A stretch of 64,000 nucleotides of DNA from Gymnopilus junonius (lineage: Eukaryota; Basidiomycota; Agaricomycetes; Agaricales; Galerinaceae), in NCBI GenBank assembly GCA_015501075.1, contig JADNYJ010000049.1:62001-126000 (forward strand), in the 5' to 3' direction. A program made the position numbers and the translations under genes. Numbering within the stretch: the stretch's first letter is position 1; every line of letters begins with the position of its first letter. Shown here piece after piece: positions 13,244-24,647 of the stretch. Under the pieces are notes generated by a model that did not search any database, was not told the origin of the DNA, and saw only the letters and a program-made list of their open reading frames with translations.

Positions 13244-13678
13244 TTCGAGTCAGAAGTCCCTTAAAGGTGCAGTGGGTTCAATTCCAAACTTTCGAGTTAG
13301 TGGGATGTTTCCAATCCTGATGGCAGATAATTGAGTAGGCATAGTTTGACCTGTTCAATTAACTTTTTTTGAATCGATACCAACGATTATCACTTTTACA
13401 TCTTGAAATCGTATTTTCCATATAAGGAAGTATATGCAGAATTTGGCATTACATCTCCTTTTGTTTCCTTCTCCGAGTTCTTTCATTGAGTGTCTTGCCA
13501 GTAACTGTTAATCATAGGCATACTTTCCAATATCCAATCCTTTCATATTATGGAATTCAAATGTCTGCCTTGAGTGAACATTACTGCACCTACTGTCAGT
13601 ACATGGCAGGAAATCCCGGGCTCCAGAAACATCACAAATGTGATATATATATCCAGGAAAGCACAAGTATAATAAGGC
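13244..13678. other. Convergent intergenic region
   Basis: Holds the 3' flanks of the lectin (+) and P4-ATPase (-) genes. Short ORFs here are opposite-strand shadows. Confidence 0.55.
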
Positions 13679-16600
13679 TTATAGTAATTTACTTGAAGCG
13701 GCTGGAGCCACTTTCCTCTTGATCGCCTTGAAAGTCCATAATGGTAAAGCACTAATAGCGACGATGACAGCCACTTTCCAAGCAAAAGGAAGTGAGATAA
13801 CGAAAGAAAGGTCTAAGGAAGACTATCAGTTGGCATACAGTCAGATTCTTTGGTAGAAAGATACTTGCCGAAGTATGCAGGAAGGAACGCTATGCTTATG
13901 ACATAGAAAAACAATGTGACGATCTCGGAAATAACCATGTATGGGTGCCTGTACGGGACTGCATTTAAGACATTATCTTTCAGTGGATGGCCGAAAATGC
14001 ATACCATGTTGTAATTTCCAATGCGACCATGATGAGTTCATTGAGGATAAGTGCAGTGAACGAAATTGATACGATATGCAGGAACTCAGTTTCGAAAAGC
14101 ACGAGAGACATTATCATTATAGCGGCACCTAAAGAAAGGATATCGAATAACGACTTCGTTAGAGAGGAAAGCAACTTGCCTTGGTACAAACTAATCATGA
14201 GCCATTGGAAGAATGTCTTGAACGACAAAGCCCGTCCCTGAAGGGCAAGTGGTTAGAGACAACGATACTAAGATGGTGTAAGCGAGATTACAAACCTTCG
14301 TCAATTCCTTGTATAATTCCGGATAAAGCAGAGCCAAATCCTCATTGACATCTCTATCAAGGACGAGCGAAAATACAGGTGCCATAGTGTAGATTGTGGC
14401 ATAGCCCGCCATCAACCATCCCTGGTACAGCGCAATCGGCGCAAAGTAGAATATCGCAGAGAACACAGCTTGCATGATAGAGATGATCAAGCCACGGTGA
14501 ATAACAAACTGCGCTAGCTTTGCAGAACGACGATATGAATTACGTCCGTGCCAGAGGAGTAGTTTCGTGAGATGAGAGAATTGTGTTACGGAGAAGTCGG
14601 CTGCGAGAGATGCTTGTTTGCCTTCTTTACCCACAATGCCGACACCTATAACAAGAGTTGAAATGGATTACAGGTATGAAGAAATTTAAGACTCACCAAC
14701 GTCAGCCGCCTGAATCATGCTGACATCATTGCCGCCATCGCCAATACAACATACACGTTTTTTGGTAAAGGACCGGATCAAACGAGCAACATCTGCCTTC
14801 TGCGTCGGAGAGCATCGACAAGCAACAACGGCGGATAGCTTCGTGGCAATCTCGATGAATTCGTTTTTGAATAGGTTCAGGCATAGCTGTGACAAAGCAT
14901 CGTTAGAGAGAAAAGGAGCAGAGAACCAGAGGTCCGAACCTGTAAAGACTCTCCATCGATGACAAGGCAACAATCAAGTTTGTTTTGCAGGAAGTCGAGC
15001 TGATCTCGAACTTGATCACTTGTTTTCACTTGTAATTAAATGAAAGAAATCAGCAACGTCATTTAAGAAAGAAGGTGTAATGCACGTACGTCCTGACATC
15101 TCATGGATGTATTGTCCGCGAGCGACTAGTTTCGTTGAGATGGCAATGACCCGAGCAGTCTCCACTTTGTCACCCGTTAACATCCAGATCTTCACCCCTG
15201 CATTCCTCAAAAGCTCTAAGGTAGGCTTCACGTCATCTTGCAACTTGTCCTCGACTCCCGTCAAGCCTAATAACTCCAGATCATGTTCAAGGTATTTGGA
15301 GACGACATTCGCCATGACCTCATTCCGACCATCAATGCTAATGGAAGCTTGATGATAAACACTAGAAAATTCATTATAGAGGGAGCCGGAAAGGCGCTTT
15401 CGTGCCATGACTAAAGTTCTCAAGCCTTCTCGTGCCATGTTTGCTGTCTCTTCTTCAAGCCAGTCGTTCTTCTGGACAATCTTTGTCATGACCACGTCGG
15501 CTCCCTTTTGCAAGAAGGTTATTTCGCCACTCTGCGTGTCCCGTACTACGATACCCATACGCTTGCTCTCTGAGGTGAAGGGGAAAATGTCGAGGATGTC
15601 GAAAGTCAACGTGTCCCCGTTCGGCGAGGATAGTGACATGTGCGTGCGGTCTCGGAAGGTCAGTGTTAGGCCAACGGAGCCAGTCCAAGTGACAATGGCG
15701 ACCTCGTCAGGAGATGAAGCTTGGTATGTAACCGTTCCGTCATCGTTTATTACTGGCGTGACCTGAGCAAAATTAAAATTCGATTCGAAGATACTGGAGA
15801 GTGCACTCACGTTATGGCATAGGGCAAGGCTTAAAACGACATCCTTCACTCTGGAAGACATGTCTCTTCGACCTCGGACCGCTAGTTGGGCCCCAGTAAC
15901 AAGTGAACCTTGTCGTTGGTGAGCAGGTTCTCCTGACGCGTCAAATGCGAGAGCCAGTTGGTGAGCAATTTCGTCCATGGAGTCCGAACCGAATGACATG
16001 GTGCCCATATGTAGTTTCTTCATCTCCATCTCTACCATCCTCATTAAGTTGAAGCAACTCTGAGAAATGTAACGGCTTACCGTTTTGCGTCAAGGTCCCA
16101 GTTTTATCACTTAGAAGGTATGTTATTCTACCCAATTCTTCGGGCAGTGTACTTGTTCGTACAATAGTATTTGGTATTTCACGATCACTCATAATTTGTT
16201 GAGCATACAGTGTCTTGCCCATATCAAGGTTTACCCGCAGACTGGCAAGAGGCATATTAGAATAGAGGACCACAGAATTTATAACTGACTCGCCTGATAG
16301 GAATGATGGACGAAAAGAGGATCAGGAAACGAAGTACATAGACATACCACTGCCCTCTGAAGCTGTTCAAAGCCACAAGGACAAGTGATAAAGCGAACGT
16401 AACGGCGCAAAGAATCTGAGAGGGTTTCTTGTCAGAATGACATAATACTGCAGACTGGGACCACGGACCTTAGATAGCCTGTTGATTTCCAGATCCAGTA
16501 AGCCCATCTTAGTCTCTGGGTGGCTAGTATTCATGACTGCACGCGTTTCCGACCCTGTGTAAATGACAAAACCGACTGCTGATCCGGCAGCTAGTACCGT

Positions 16601-17893
16601 ATTGGACCATAAAACATTATCCACTGTCAGAGGGGAAACGCTTGGGGGACGTGGGTGGAGAGGAACAGAGTTGTCAGTCGCATCGGGTGGTACAGGATTG
16701 TTCATTGTAAACGTTCCAACAAAAGAATGGATGTCCTTAACAGGAGGATCAGCTAAAAAAAAAGAAAGGATATGAGCATTCGGGTGAAAGAAGCTGACTA
16801 ACTCCTGACCATAGATTTCGGCATCAAGCCTGACAAGGTCACCCTCATCCATCTTCTGGCATTCTGGGACTGCCACACGCAATTTCCAATCAGTCTCACC
16901 GTCCAATTGATCCGTACGAATGAAACACGTTCCTGAAGCTTCAGAGGTGTGCAACAGGATGAGGTCTGCTGGAACCCTCTGGTTTTTTTCAAGATGAACA
17001 AGATCGCCAACTTTGAGGGAGGAGGAAGGAATGGAGCGAGTGTTTGCATGTGTGTTCAAGTAAGCTTGCTCAACGTCCGAGTGAGAAGGTGAATTGGGAG
17101 GCGGAGTGAGAATGAGATATCGTTGAGAGTTGGCTTCACGGTCTCGGAGATGCCGTTTGTAATCGTCATACGCTTCCTTTCCCATCGTTACGCAGATTAC
17201 AAAGGCAAGGGGTGCAATATACGTGACAATGAAACCTAATATTGTCCAAGTGAGTTTGTAGAAAAATTGGTATATTATCCGCACGCACCAATCTTAAGAG
17301 CAGGTATGAATTGTGACAACGCAACAAGTAGGAAGTAGAGGTTGTAAAAATATTTGAACTGTTCGTAAAATACGATTGGAAGGAATGTGAAAGCATTGTA
17401 CTTTTGGTTTCGAACAGTGTTGGGCGGGTATCGTGATTGCAGCCTATCTACGGGCACATTGAGGTACGATAATAGTTGAAATGATAAAAATGACTACCTG
17501 ATGGATTGAAGGGTATCGTTCGTGATTTATCTTTCGCGTTGAAACCTGGCGTCTTTGGAGTTTGCGCAGCTTGCACCTATAAAGATATAAGATGCATCGC
17601 AAAGAATCCCAAAGAAAACTTACCGGACTTAGATTGCTTTCCATTTCCCCATTATCGTCACCCTCCTCGTAAGTTGCAGACCTGAGGAGACCTTGCTCCT
17701 CTTCAGGATCGTCGGCATAGCGTTCATTTCTTCGTCCGGAGTTATATCCTCGATTTCGTCGAGAAGCTACTATAGCCACACTCGAAGTCGGCATGGAGGG
17801 ACTATCTTCTGGGAGAGATATCCCTTGGACGTCTGGCGCTGCTCGCTGATGCTGGTTTCGTCGAAGTTTGTGTAATGGGATACTATCTGTCAT
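13679..17893 (-). CDS. NEO1: P4-type phospholipid-translocating ATPase, NEO1/ATP9 class
   Basis: Flippase that moves aminophospholipids to the cytosolic leaflet of Golgi/endosomal membranes; NEO1/ATP9 members work without a Cdc50 beta subunit. The N-terminus (17640-17893) is hydrophilic with an acidic EEEQGLL stretch. Then come [20 protein letters not shown] with the first membrane pair (about 17280-17420), [15 protein letters not shown], the actuator motif DGETDWKLR (about 16890), the phosphorylation site [10 protein letters not shown] (about 16085-16120), the nucleotide domain ([16 protein letters not shown] at 15500), [10 protein letters not shown] (about 15160), [16 protein letters not shown] (about 14690-14750), and [17 protein letters not shown] leading into WHGRNSY and the last membrane helices. 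It ends in a basic tail, SKLL, with stop at 13679. DGETDWK and the '[19 protein letters not shown]' block are NEO1-class features rather than Drs2/Dnf. At least ten short introns. Confidence 0.92.
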
Positions 17894-19573
17894 GAACTAG
17901 CTGATGATGTGTTGCCTGCTTGTCCTATTAAGATATCAGACATGTAGTAAACACAAAAAAGAATAAGGTTTCTTACTATCAAGGAGGCTTGAATATACCC
18001 GCATAAAGCGTAGAGGTGGTGGAGACCGTATTCGGCGTAGGGATGGTGTTGCAGGTTGCGGCACAGTGCCCAACATAGTTTAGGGTCTTGTTATGATTTA
18101 TTTGACCCCCAGCGCATTGTCATGCTATATGAAATATAGACAAATAAAGCCCCCCTTAGCCCCGTTAAGCATTGTTGCTTTTTGTTCGACGATGGTAAAG
18201 TAACCAGAATTTTATTATCTGATACGACAATATGCAAAGTAGCATTAATTAGCTTGCAAGTTATATGCCTCTTGAGCTGGTCCAACACCATGGAGTTTTT
18301 CGGAGTCCTTGGCCCGGGGGCCTTGAACCTTGAGGTACAAAAATCAAGATACTTAGCGCAGTTCAAGCACTATGCGCCATTTAATCCCGCGTCCTTGTCA
18401 AGCGCCATCTAATTTTTGCCGGATGTGCAAGGCATCCCTGGACCACCAAACCCGTAAGTACATGGATGACAACTGAGCAAAGGATGCCTCGTAATCTTCA
18501 GGAATCGTTTGATTCAGTTGTTGAATTGGCGGTGTCACCTCTGCTTTTGATTGCTTCGGGACTCTAGAAGGTAGCGATGGAACGCCTTGACCAAGTCCAT
18601 ATGCCAAAGATAGCTTATAATTTTTATGTGAATTTGGTGACAAGGAAGGTGTTCAAAAGGTGTTGATGGGTACAAAGTTTTAGGAGATGATTTTGGGGAC
18701 TTGCTTGATTTCGATGGAACAAAAAGTACTCTTTGAAATGATAAATCCCACTTTCTGGAGTAAGAGAGCTTGGGTTTGGACGGGAGCGTTCGGATGGGAG
18801 CAACAAAGACGTAGAGTAACGATGACTGCATGTTAAGGTTATATTTCTGTTCGCGACAAGGATGGTGGAATTATATGTGGGTATAGCGCGTCAAGTTAGC
18901 CAAGTGGCTGTGTATAATACTCAATAAATATCCCCTTGGCGGCGCCTCAGAACATATTTCAAGGGTATTTAAACACGTCGACCCGAGTGACTCATACCAA
19001 ACGATTCCCTGAGCCAGAAATAATCTTGAAGACGCGTGAATAACCCTGCCCATAACTGTGTCGGGCTGAGTGGAAGAGAAAGCGGATCATAGCATCGCGA
19101 GTACTGCATCTTCTCAGTACAAAAGCTCCGTGCTTCTTATCTCGTACAAGGTCTGTAAAATCTTTAACAACTTGGCAAGAAGCCGGGCTGAGTCACTTGA
19201 CTTGATGTCAGGAGGCAAAAACGAGTTTTCAGTGCAAGCAGAAGGAGTCGACGAGGGATAGAGAAGAGAAAACGCGTACAGCATGCGGGACTAGCCCACA
19301 TGGGAAAATTTTTTCTGGTCAATTCACAGAAAACGCTTCGCGAAGCTGAGATTGAGGAGGTTTAGAAAGCCAAAAAAAAATCCATGACGTCTTGGGCTCC
19401 ATAATAGATTTTTCCAACTTTGTCTGCCTTTCTCTTTCCGACCATCTCTTACATAAAAATGACGAAGATGAAAATTATAATCCCGTTGCTCTATTGAGTC
19501 CACTCGGAATGATTATGGTCTAGATTCTGAAGGCAGCACGGTGTCTAACAAACGATTCGTCACCTCACTGTAA
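17894..19573. other. Intergenic region between the P4-ATPase and QCR2 genes
   Basis: Contains one doubtful minus-strand coding region (18398-18831). The remainder, 17894-18390 and 18832-19573, shows nothing I can support. Confidence 0.45.
18398..18831 (-). CDS. Doubtful hypothetical protein in two overlapping frames
   Basis: Not recognised. One frame starts at 18831 (MQSSLLYVFVAPIRTL) and is Ser/Lys/Pro-rich down to about 18640. A second frame from about 18643 reads LAYGLGQGVPSLPSRV and continues with balanced composition, ending VWWSRDALHIRQKLDGA at the stop at 18398. The second frame looks more protein-like than chance, and an intron could join the two, but I could not find splice sites giving a consistent phase. 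It may be a small Agaricomycete-specific gene, the tail of a degenerated gene, or non-coding. Confidence 0.22.
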
Positions 19574-21069
19574 TCACAGACCCAATTCATCGACGTAAGG
19601 GAGGTGAACATCACCAATAACAACGTAGGTTGGTTTGGCGGCAAGGAGGTTAGCAGTAGCCTGTGAGACACGTCAGAGATGTGATAATGAGTATCAGTTA
19701 AGGTCAAACCTTGGAGAATGCAGAGGCATCGACAGCATCAAGGGAGGACAATGTAGCTACCAGAGATGTATTTACGCCGGAGAAGATCTGTTGGAACAAC
19801 AGTCAAAAGTCTGAAAAGGTATTGTCGAATATGAAAACCGTACCTTTGAGCCCAGGGCATTAACGAGACCCTCCCGGGTTTCGACAGAGCTTGCGGCGGC
19901 AAACTTGGCCTTAGCCACAGCACTCTTCAACTCCTCGGCCTTGATACCTTGAGAAGCAGCCTTTAGGGCAGCAATGGCGGCCTTAGACGCCTCTTTGACG
20001 CTGGCCGTTGTTGGGCCCTGTACAAGAAGGCCGAATAAAGAAGCATCGGTATACGGAAGGTAAACAGGTTGTACTGAGATTCCTTCGGGGAGTGACGATA
20101 GGGGAGAAAGGCCCTTCGACCATTTTATGGAAGGTGTTGGTGAGAGATGAGCTGCAAGTGCTGCATGCTCGGCTGAAGGGGACCCTGTAGTTCCGAAACC
20201 AATGAACACGGTCTGAGGTCCGCCGGTGCCTCCAAGACGCGTTTCTCCGCCAAAGTATTTCGACGCGGGAGTCGAGACGGCAGAGCTTTCAGAGGCCTTA
20301 GCAAAGGCCTTTTCGACGAGGGAGCTCAGCGTAGCCTGGTCGATGCCTGTTCCGAGGACGGCGATGTTGCTTTTGGTGAAGATGGAGGAAGCAAAGGATT
20401 TGACGTCGTCGACGGTGAGGTCGTGGTGCGCAGGGGCAAACAAAGATGAACCAAGTCCTGAACGGAAAGCAAGGCCATGGGCAGTGTCAATGGCAAGTGT
20501 GGCTGGATCACGGGAGGCAGCTTCGGTCTCTGCTGAAACTACAGGGGCAACGTATTCCTCGAATTCATGTCGTGTAAACTTCGCGGAAGTGACAAATGAA
20601 GTGAGGATGTCGACGAAGTATGGTCTAGAAATTTGCAACGAACATGAGCCAACCAAGCCAAAGTGATCCCAAAATGTTTCACTCACGCATCAGCCTTCAA
20701 GAATTCCGCCGTCAAGGCGAGGTGTTCACGACCGAGAGTCGAGGACAAGACGCCGCCGTAAAGTTCGCTTTCACGAACGGTCCCAATGGCAGATCGCGAA
20801 CTTGTGCTCTGCAACATTTATTTGTTCAAGACCAACATCACACTTCGATGTTCGGAAGGACAGACCTTGAATGCAAAGTTTTTCAGCGCATTGGCAGCGC
20901 CATCTTTGGGCTGAAAACGACTGCCAGCTTTCACTAAAACCGTCACCGAAGCCGTGGGTTGGTTGTAGTCGACCGCAGCGACCTTGACACCGGTCGTGTC
21001 AACGACGGTAGCAAATGAACGCGCAATTCGTTGTGCGCTGCGCGCTGTCGACGCTCTAGCGGCCAACAT
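19574..21069 (-). CDS. QCR2: Cytochrome b-c1 complex subunit 2 (core protein 2), mitochondrial
   Basis: Matrix-facing core subunit of respiratory complex III, derived from the M16 processing-peptidase fold but inactive. Five exons join in phase: 20866-21069, 20687-20808, 19844-20624, 19710-19787, 19574-19660, giving 423 residues, matching fungal core 2 proteins. The N-terminus (MLAARASTARSAQRIARSFA) is a clear mitochondrial presequence. M16 features follow: TASVTVLVKAGSR with LKNFAFKST, ELYGGVLSSTLGREHLALTAEFL, AHGLAFRSGLGSSLF, and the C-terminal M16 half with GGETRLGGTGG and LPYTDASLFGLLVQG. The zinc motif HxxEH is absent, which separates it from the active processing-peptidase beta subunit. 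It ends VHLPYVDELGL, a typical core 2 tail. Confidence 0.92.
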
Positions 21070-22524
21070 GGAAGATTTTTAAGGTAGAAACTGTAGAAAA
21101 TCTGGCGTAACTTGAGTTTGCGGTTATTTCGGAGTTTGTTGATGCCTTTCCGAATCCGTCCGGCCTCTAGCCCAAAATAGTGACCGGCGTGATCATTGCT
21201 ATGCTTTACGACCATTAAACTCTAACCTCTAAGGATTGAAACTCAAATTTACGAAAGATAAAAAAGAAGGGCTATTATTTCTCCCTGGTTCTGAGGCCTC
21301 TATCTTTTACGCGGACCACTACTCGACTATCACACATTCTCTCTTGCCTGATGTCACCTAGCAATTGCTCTCGGCCATCTACAGCGCCCAAGGACTGGCA
21401 GTCAACGACTAGGAATTCAAAAACGGGATTTTTGATTGTATTCAACACGAGAAGGATCTATGATGGTATTTCTATCTTGTCTTGAAATGAAGCTGTCTCC
21501 TAGATTCCGTCTTCATCCCATACGCCTGGCATGAGCAAGGTCCAGCATGTACCGCTGCTGGACTGTTGGCTTATCTAGCTTGCTGCATGGATCTCAAGGA
21601 TCTAAGATTTGCCCACTGACTTGGTCGGAAAACAACTCGGCTGAGCTGTCCCTTCCTGAAAAAAAGTTCGTATCTGTTTTCTTGAAAGGAACCAAATTAA
21701 CGAATCTTCGCTTCTTCTAGACAGGTTTCCAGACAATTATAAAGTTCTGTCATGCCGGCATATTCCAGAGGCCTACTTCAGCTGAGCTTGTCTTATAGGT
21801 AACCTTCTCGATATCGTCATCACAGACATATTGGACCGTTGACAGGTGAGCGCAACGCCTCATTGCAGGAGCTAAAAACGAAACCCTAGAATTACAGGGA
21901 CCCCTTTTTCCTCTTCAGCCGGTCCTAGTACCAACGGCCCACGTATACAGTGTTTCTATGACTTGCTAGCGATTTATTGGCACTGGTCCTCGTCCAATAA
22001 TAATCACTTGAACTGGTCAGTACAATTCCGCATCAAAGTCTCAAAGGAAACCTAAAAGAGTGATTTGTTGCTAAGAGGAACATGGCAGAAGATATGGAAC
22101 GGTGAACTAAATCTTCAGACTTTTTCCACCAATCACCATTATTCAGGGTCTCATAAAAAGGCGTGGCTCAGTAGCCTATTTTTTCAGTCGCCATTCCTTT
22201 CGCGGGAGTATCTCGTGAGTGGGATCTATCATCCGATGACGCGTGGTTCACTAATGGGAAGAATGCCAAAAACAAAGGCACTTCCGTAATTCTGATCAGA
22301 TAACTATCTTTACAGAGTCCTCTGACTAGTTTCTCCCTCAACGGTCACAAGGCATGCCGGTCAAATCGCAGCGATATGCGAAGGAAAATGTCCTACAATC
22401 AAACTACAATAATCACAGAAAATCTATGCTAAATGTGATTGTACAGAAAGTGCGTGCTTCAAACGACTCAATGAAAACGGCGAGAAGGTAATATGGGTGG
22501 AAGACGGGGAAGGACTGACTATGA
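21070..22524. other. Intergenic region between QCR2 and the methyltransferase
   Basis: About 1.45 kb without a credible gene. The plus-strand ORF at 22065-22289 has no recognisable features. It includes the QCR2 promoter and the methyltransferase 3' flank. Confidence 0.5.
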
Positions 22525-23786
22525 CTAAGCTCGACGCGCATGCACCGTATATAAAACACTGACCAAACCATTCAGTGACTCAATTTCCTGGACGTACTCC
22601 TCCACCATCGTGTCAACGTTTGCTGCGGTCCAGCCGGAATCGAGGAGGAACGGTTTCACGGATTCGGCGTACCGCACATTTGCTTGGAGGCACGCTGCCC
22701 CAATACTTCGCAGGGATGGGTCCGTTGGCCATGCGCCGATAGGGACGTTGTGCTGAGCCGCAGAGATCCCTACGAAGGCGCCTGCGCCTTCGAGGAAAGA
22801 TGGCACCAATGGGGCAATTGTCTGCAAGCCTCGTCTCTGAAGGAGAGCTGAATTAATAGCGTCGTGGAAGCGAGACGACGCAGGGCATGTATTGCAGGGT
22901 CTAATTGCAGAGACGGTTCAAACGCGGGATATGTTGCCCATTCACAGGATATGAATAAGCCTCCCGGTCTTAAGACCCGGGCGACCTCTCTTAAGACTTG
23001 GTTGTAGTCGCGAACCTGAGCTCTTATGTGAGGTCACTGCAATGATCAACAAAATAATTCAATGCTCACAGCCATGGCAATTGCCCGAGCGTTGACCAGG
23101 TCAAACATCCTTTCGCTCCATCGAAATTGACTGTTTACGTCGACGTCAACCTCAAACTGAACGTTATGCGTCGGATAGCGGGTCGCGATCGGCACTACAC
23201 GAAAAGGCATCAGTAACTCCCAGGCTCCGCAAATGTCGAACTCGACTGTCACCTATGTCAATGCCTGTAAAATGGACTTCAGGGAATTCCTCTGCCATTT
23301 CCATAACCCTGGACATGCATGAAGATCATCGATCGTATAATGTGTATGTTCACCAACCATTTTCCTGTTCCAGTGCAAAGGTCTAGCACCATTTTAAGTC
23401 GGTCCGAGTTCACAGCTTGCAGGACGTTGCCAACAGGACCAATATAATTCGCGCCAAAAAAATTTAGAAGTAAGTCGTGTAACAAGTTGAGCCGCTTGAC
23501 GAGTCAAGTCGTAATCAGCATCATTAACGGAGCACGACTTTCCGTTTCTTACCTCCTGTTCAGGGGTGTCTACTGGAAGAGGGTAAGGCGATGTACTCGA
23601 GCTGAAAAGGCGGCCATCGCGTTCCTCGAAGTAGGTTGGAAAATCGTCTGAACCCACTTCTACGACTGACGAGGCGTCGGCAGCATCGGAATCGTAGCCA
23701 TCATCTCCGTTCACCTCTACGCCATTCTGGTACGTGTCGGTGTCGTCACCATTAAGGCGTTGGGCAGGGTTAGCAGGGTCGGACAT
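22525..23786 (-). CDS. SAM-dependent class I methyltransferase of the Agaricomycete expanded family
   Basis: A soluble methyltransferase; the substrate is unknown. Reading from 23786: an acidic N-terminus, then FPTYFEERDGRLFSSS, YPLPVDTPEQE, an intron, RLNLLHDLLLNFFGANYIGPV, and motif I VLDLCTGTGKW (about 23355-23400), the SAM-binding glycine loop. Next come MAEEFPEVHFTGIDI, the acidic-loop strand VPIATRYP with FDLVNARAIAMAV (motif II/III region, about 23080-23200), and the post-motif EVARVLRPGGLFISCEW (about 22940-22990). The C-terminal part has VPIGAWPTDPSLRSIGAACL and stops after VHARRA at 22525. This architecture is common and multi-copy in mushroom genomes and has been linked loosely to secondary metabolism, but no biosynthetic core enzyme is nearby. 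It is divergent from the DNA polymerase lambda gene. Confidence 0.85.
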
Positions 23787-24647
23787 AGGTAGAAATTTTG
23801 TTGCTTAAGGGACGTAGCTTCTCCCACATTTCTCCGTCCTTTATACCAAGACCAAAACTATTCAGTCGAGTGTCTGCACCAGCGTGGACTGCCGCTGACT
23901 CTGAAATCTTGCAACGAGCATTCTGCGGAGCTATGCCCGAAGTCAGGGACAGAAACAACAAGCCCTATTAAATTGCTTATCGTATGGCAATCCATTAAGA
24001 GACTCCCTTGCTTTGCAATGTGGGAAAGGTTATTGTTCTCCCCTTGGGGATCGGTTGATTCGTCCGCTTCGGTAGTTCTACTTAGCCAGCGGGCGTCTAT
24101 CTGGATGGAATTGAATGCCTTTCGGTTCTTGTTCAATGCTATCGTGGCTGAAACACTACGAAGAAAAGATCGTTCATATATCTTGATGCTGGATGTTGTA
24201 AGCGGGATATTCTTGCACAGAGTGTCAGTATGAACGACTTCGCGTCAGAAATGAAGAAAAAGAATCGATCATCGGATCTATGATGCAAGCGGCGTGCCGT
24301 GGACCTTAAAACGCCTCTGATATTTTCAGATCAAAACGTTAAAAAACCATATGCTAGCATAAACTTTGTTTAGGGGGAAGTACAATATCGAATGCGGATA
24401 GAAAGTCGCTGGAAGGCAAGAACGAGATGAGGATCCGTGACGACAGATTTGTGACTCCGCGAAATTGCAATCACGTGGATTATATCGCGACGCTGGTCAC
24501 AACGTGCGACTCAAGAGTCAATTGTCAATGCAAGTCAATGCTCTCCGGTCCCGGATGTCTTGACAGTCCCTCAACGCTCAACTCGAATCTAGTTTACTTG
24601 ACTCAATTCAGTGGTATAAGAACAGCAAGGCACTGGCATATGAAGAC
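23787..24647. other. Divergent promoter region between the methyltransferase and DNA polymerase lambda
   Basis: No gene recognised. An E-box at 24470-24477 lies about 170 bp ahead of the polymerase start. Confidence 0.5.
24470..24477 (+). promoter_or_regulatory. E-box ATCACGTG upstream of DNA polymerase lambda
   Basis: Exact RTCACRTG consensus for Cbf1/USF-type bHLH factors, about 170 bp before the ATG at 24648. Function is inferred from sequence only. Confidence 0.35.
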
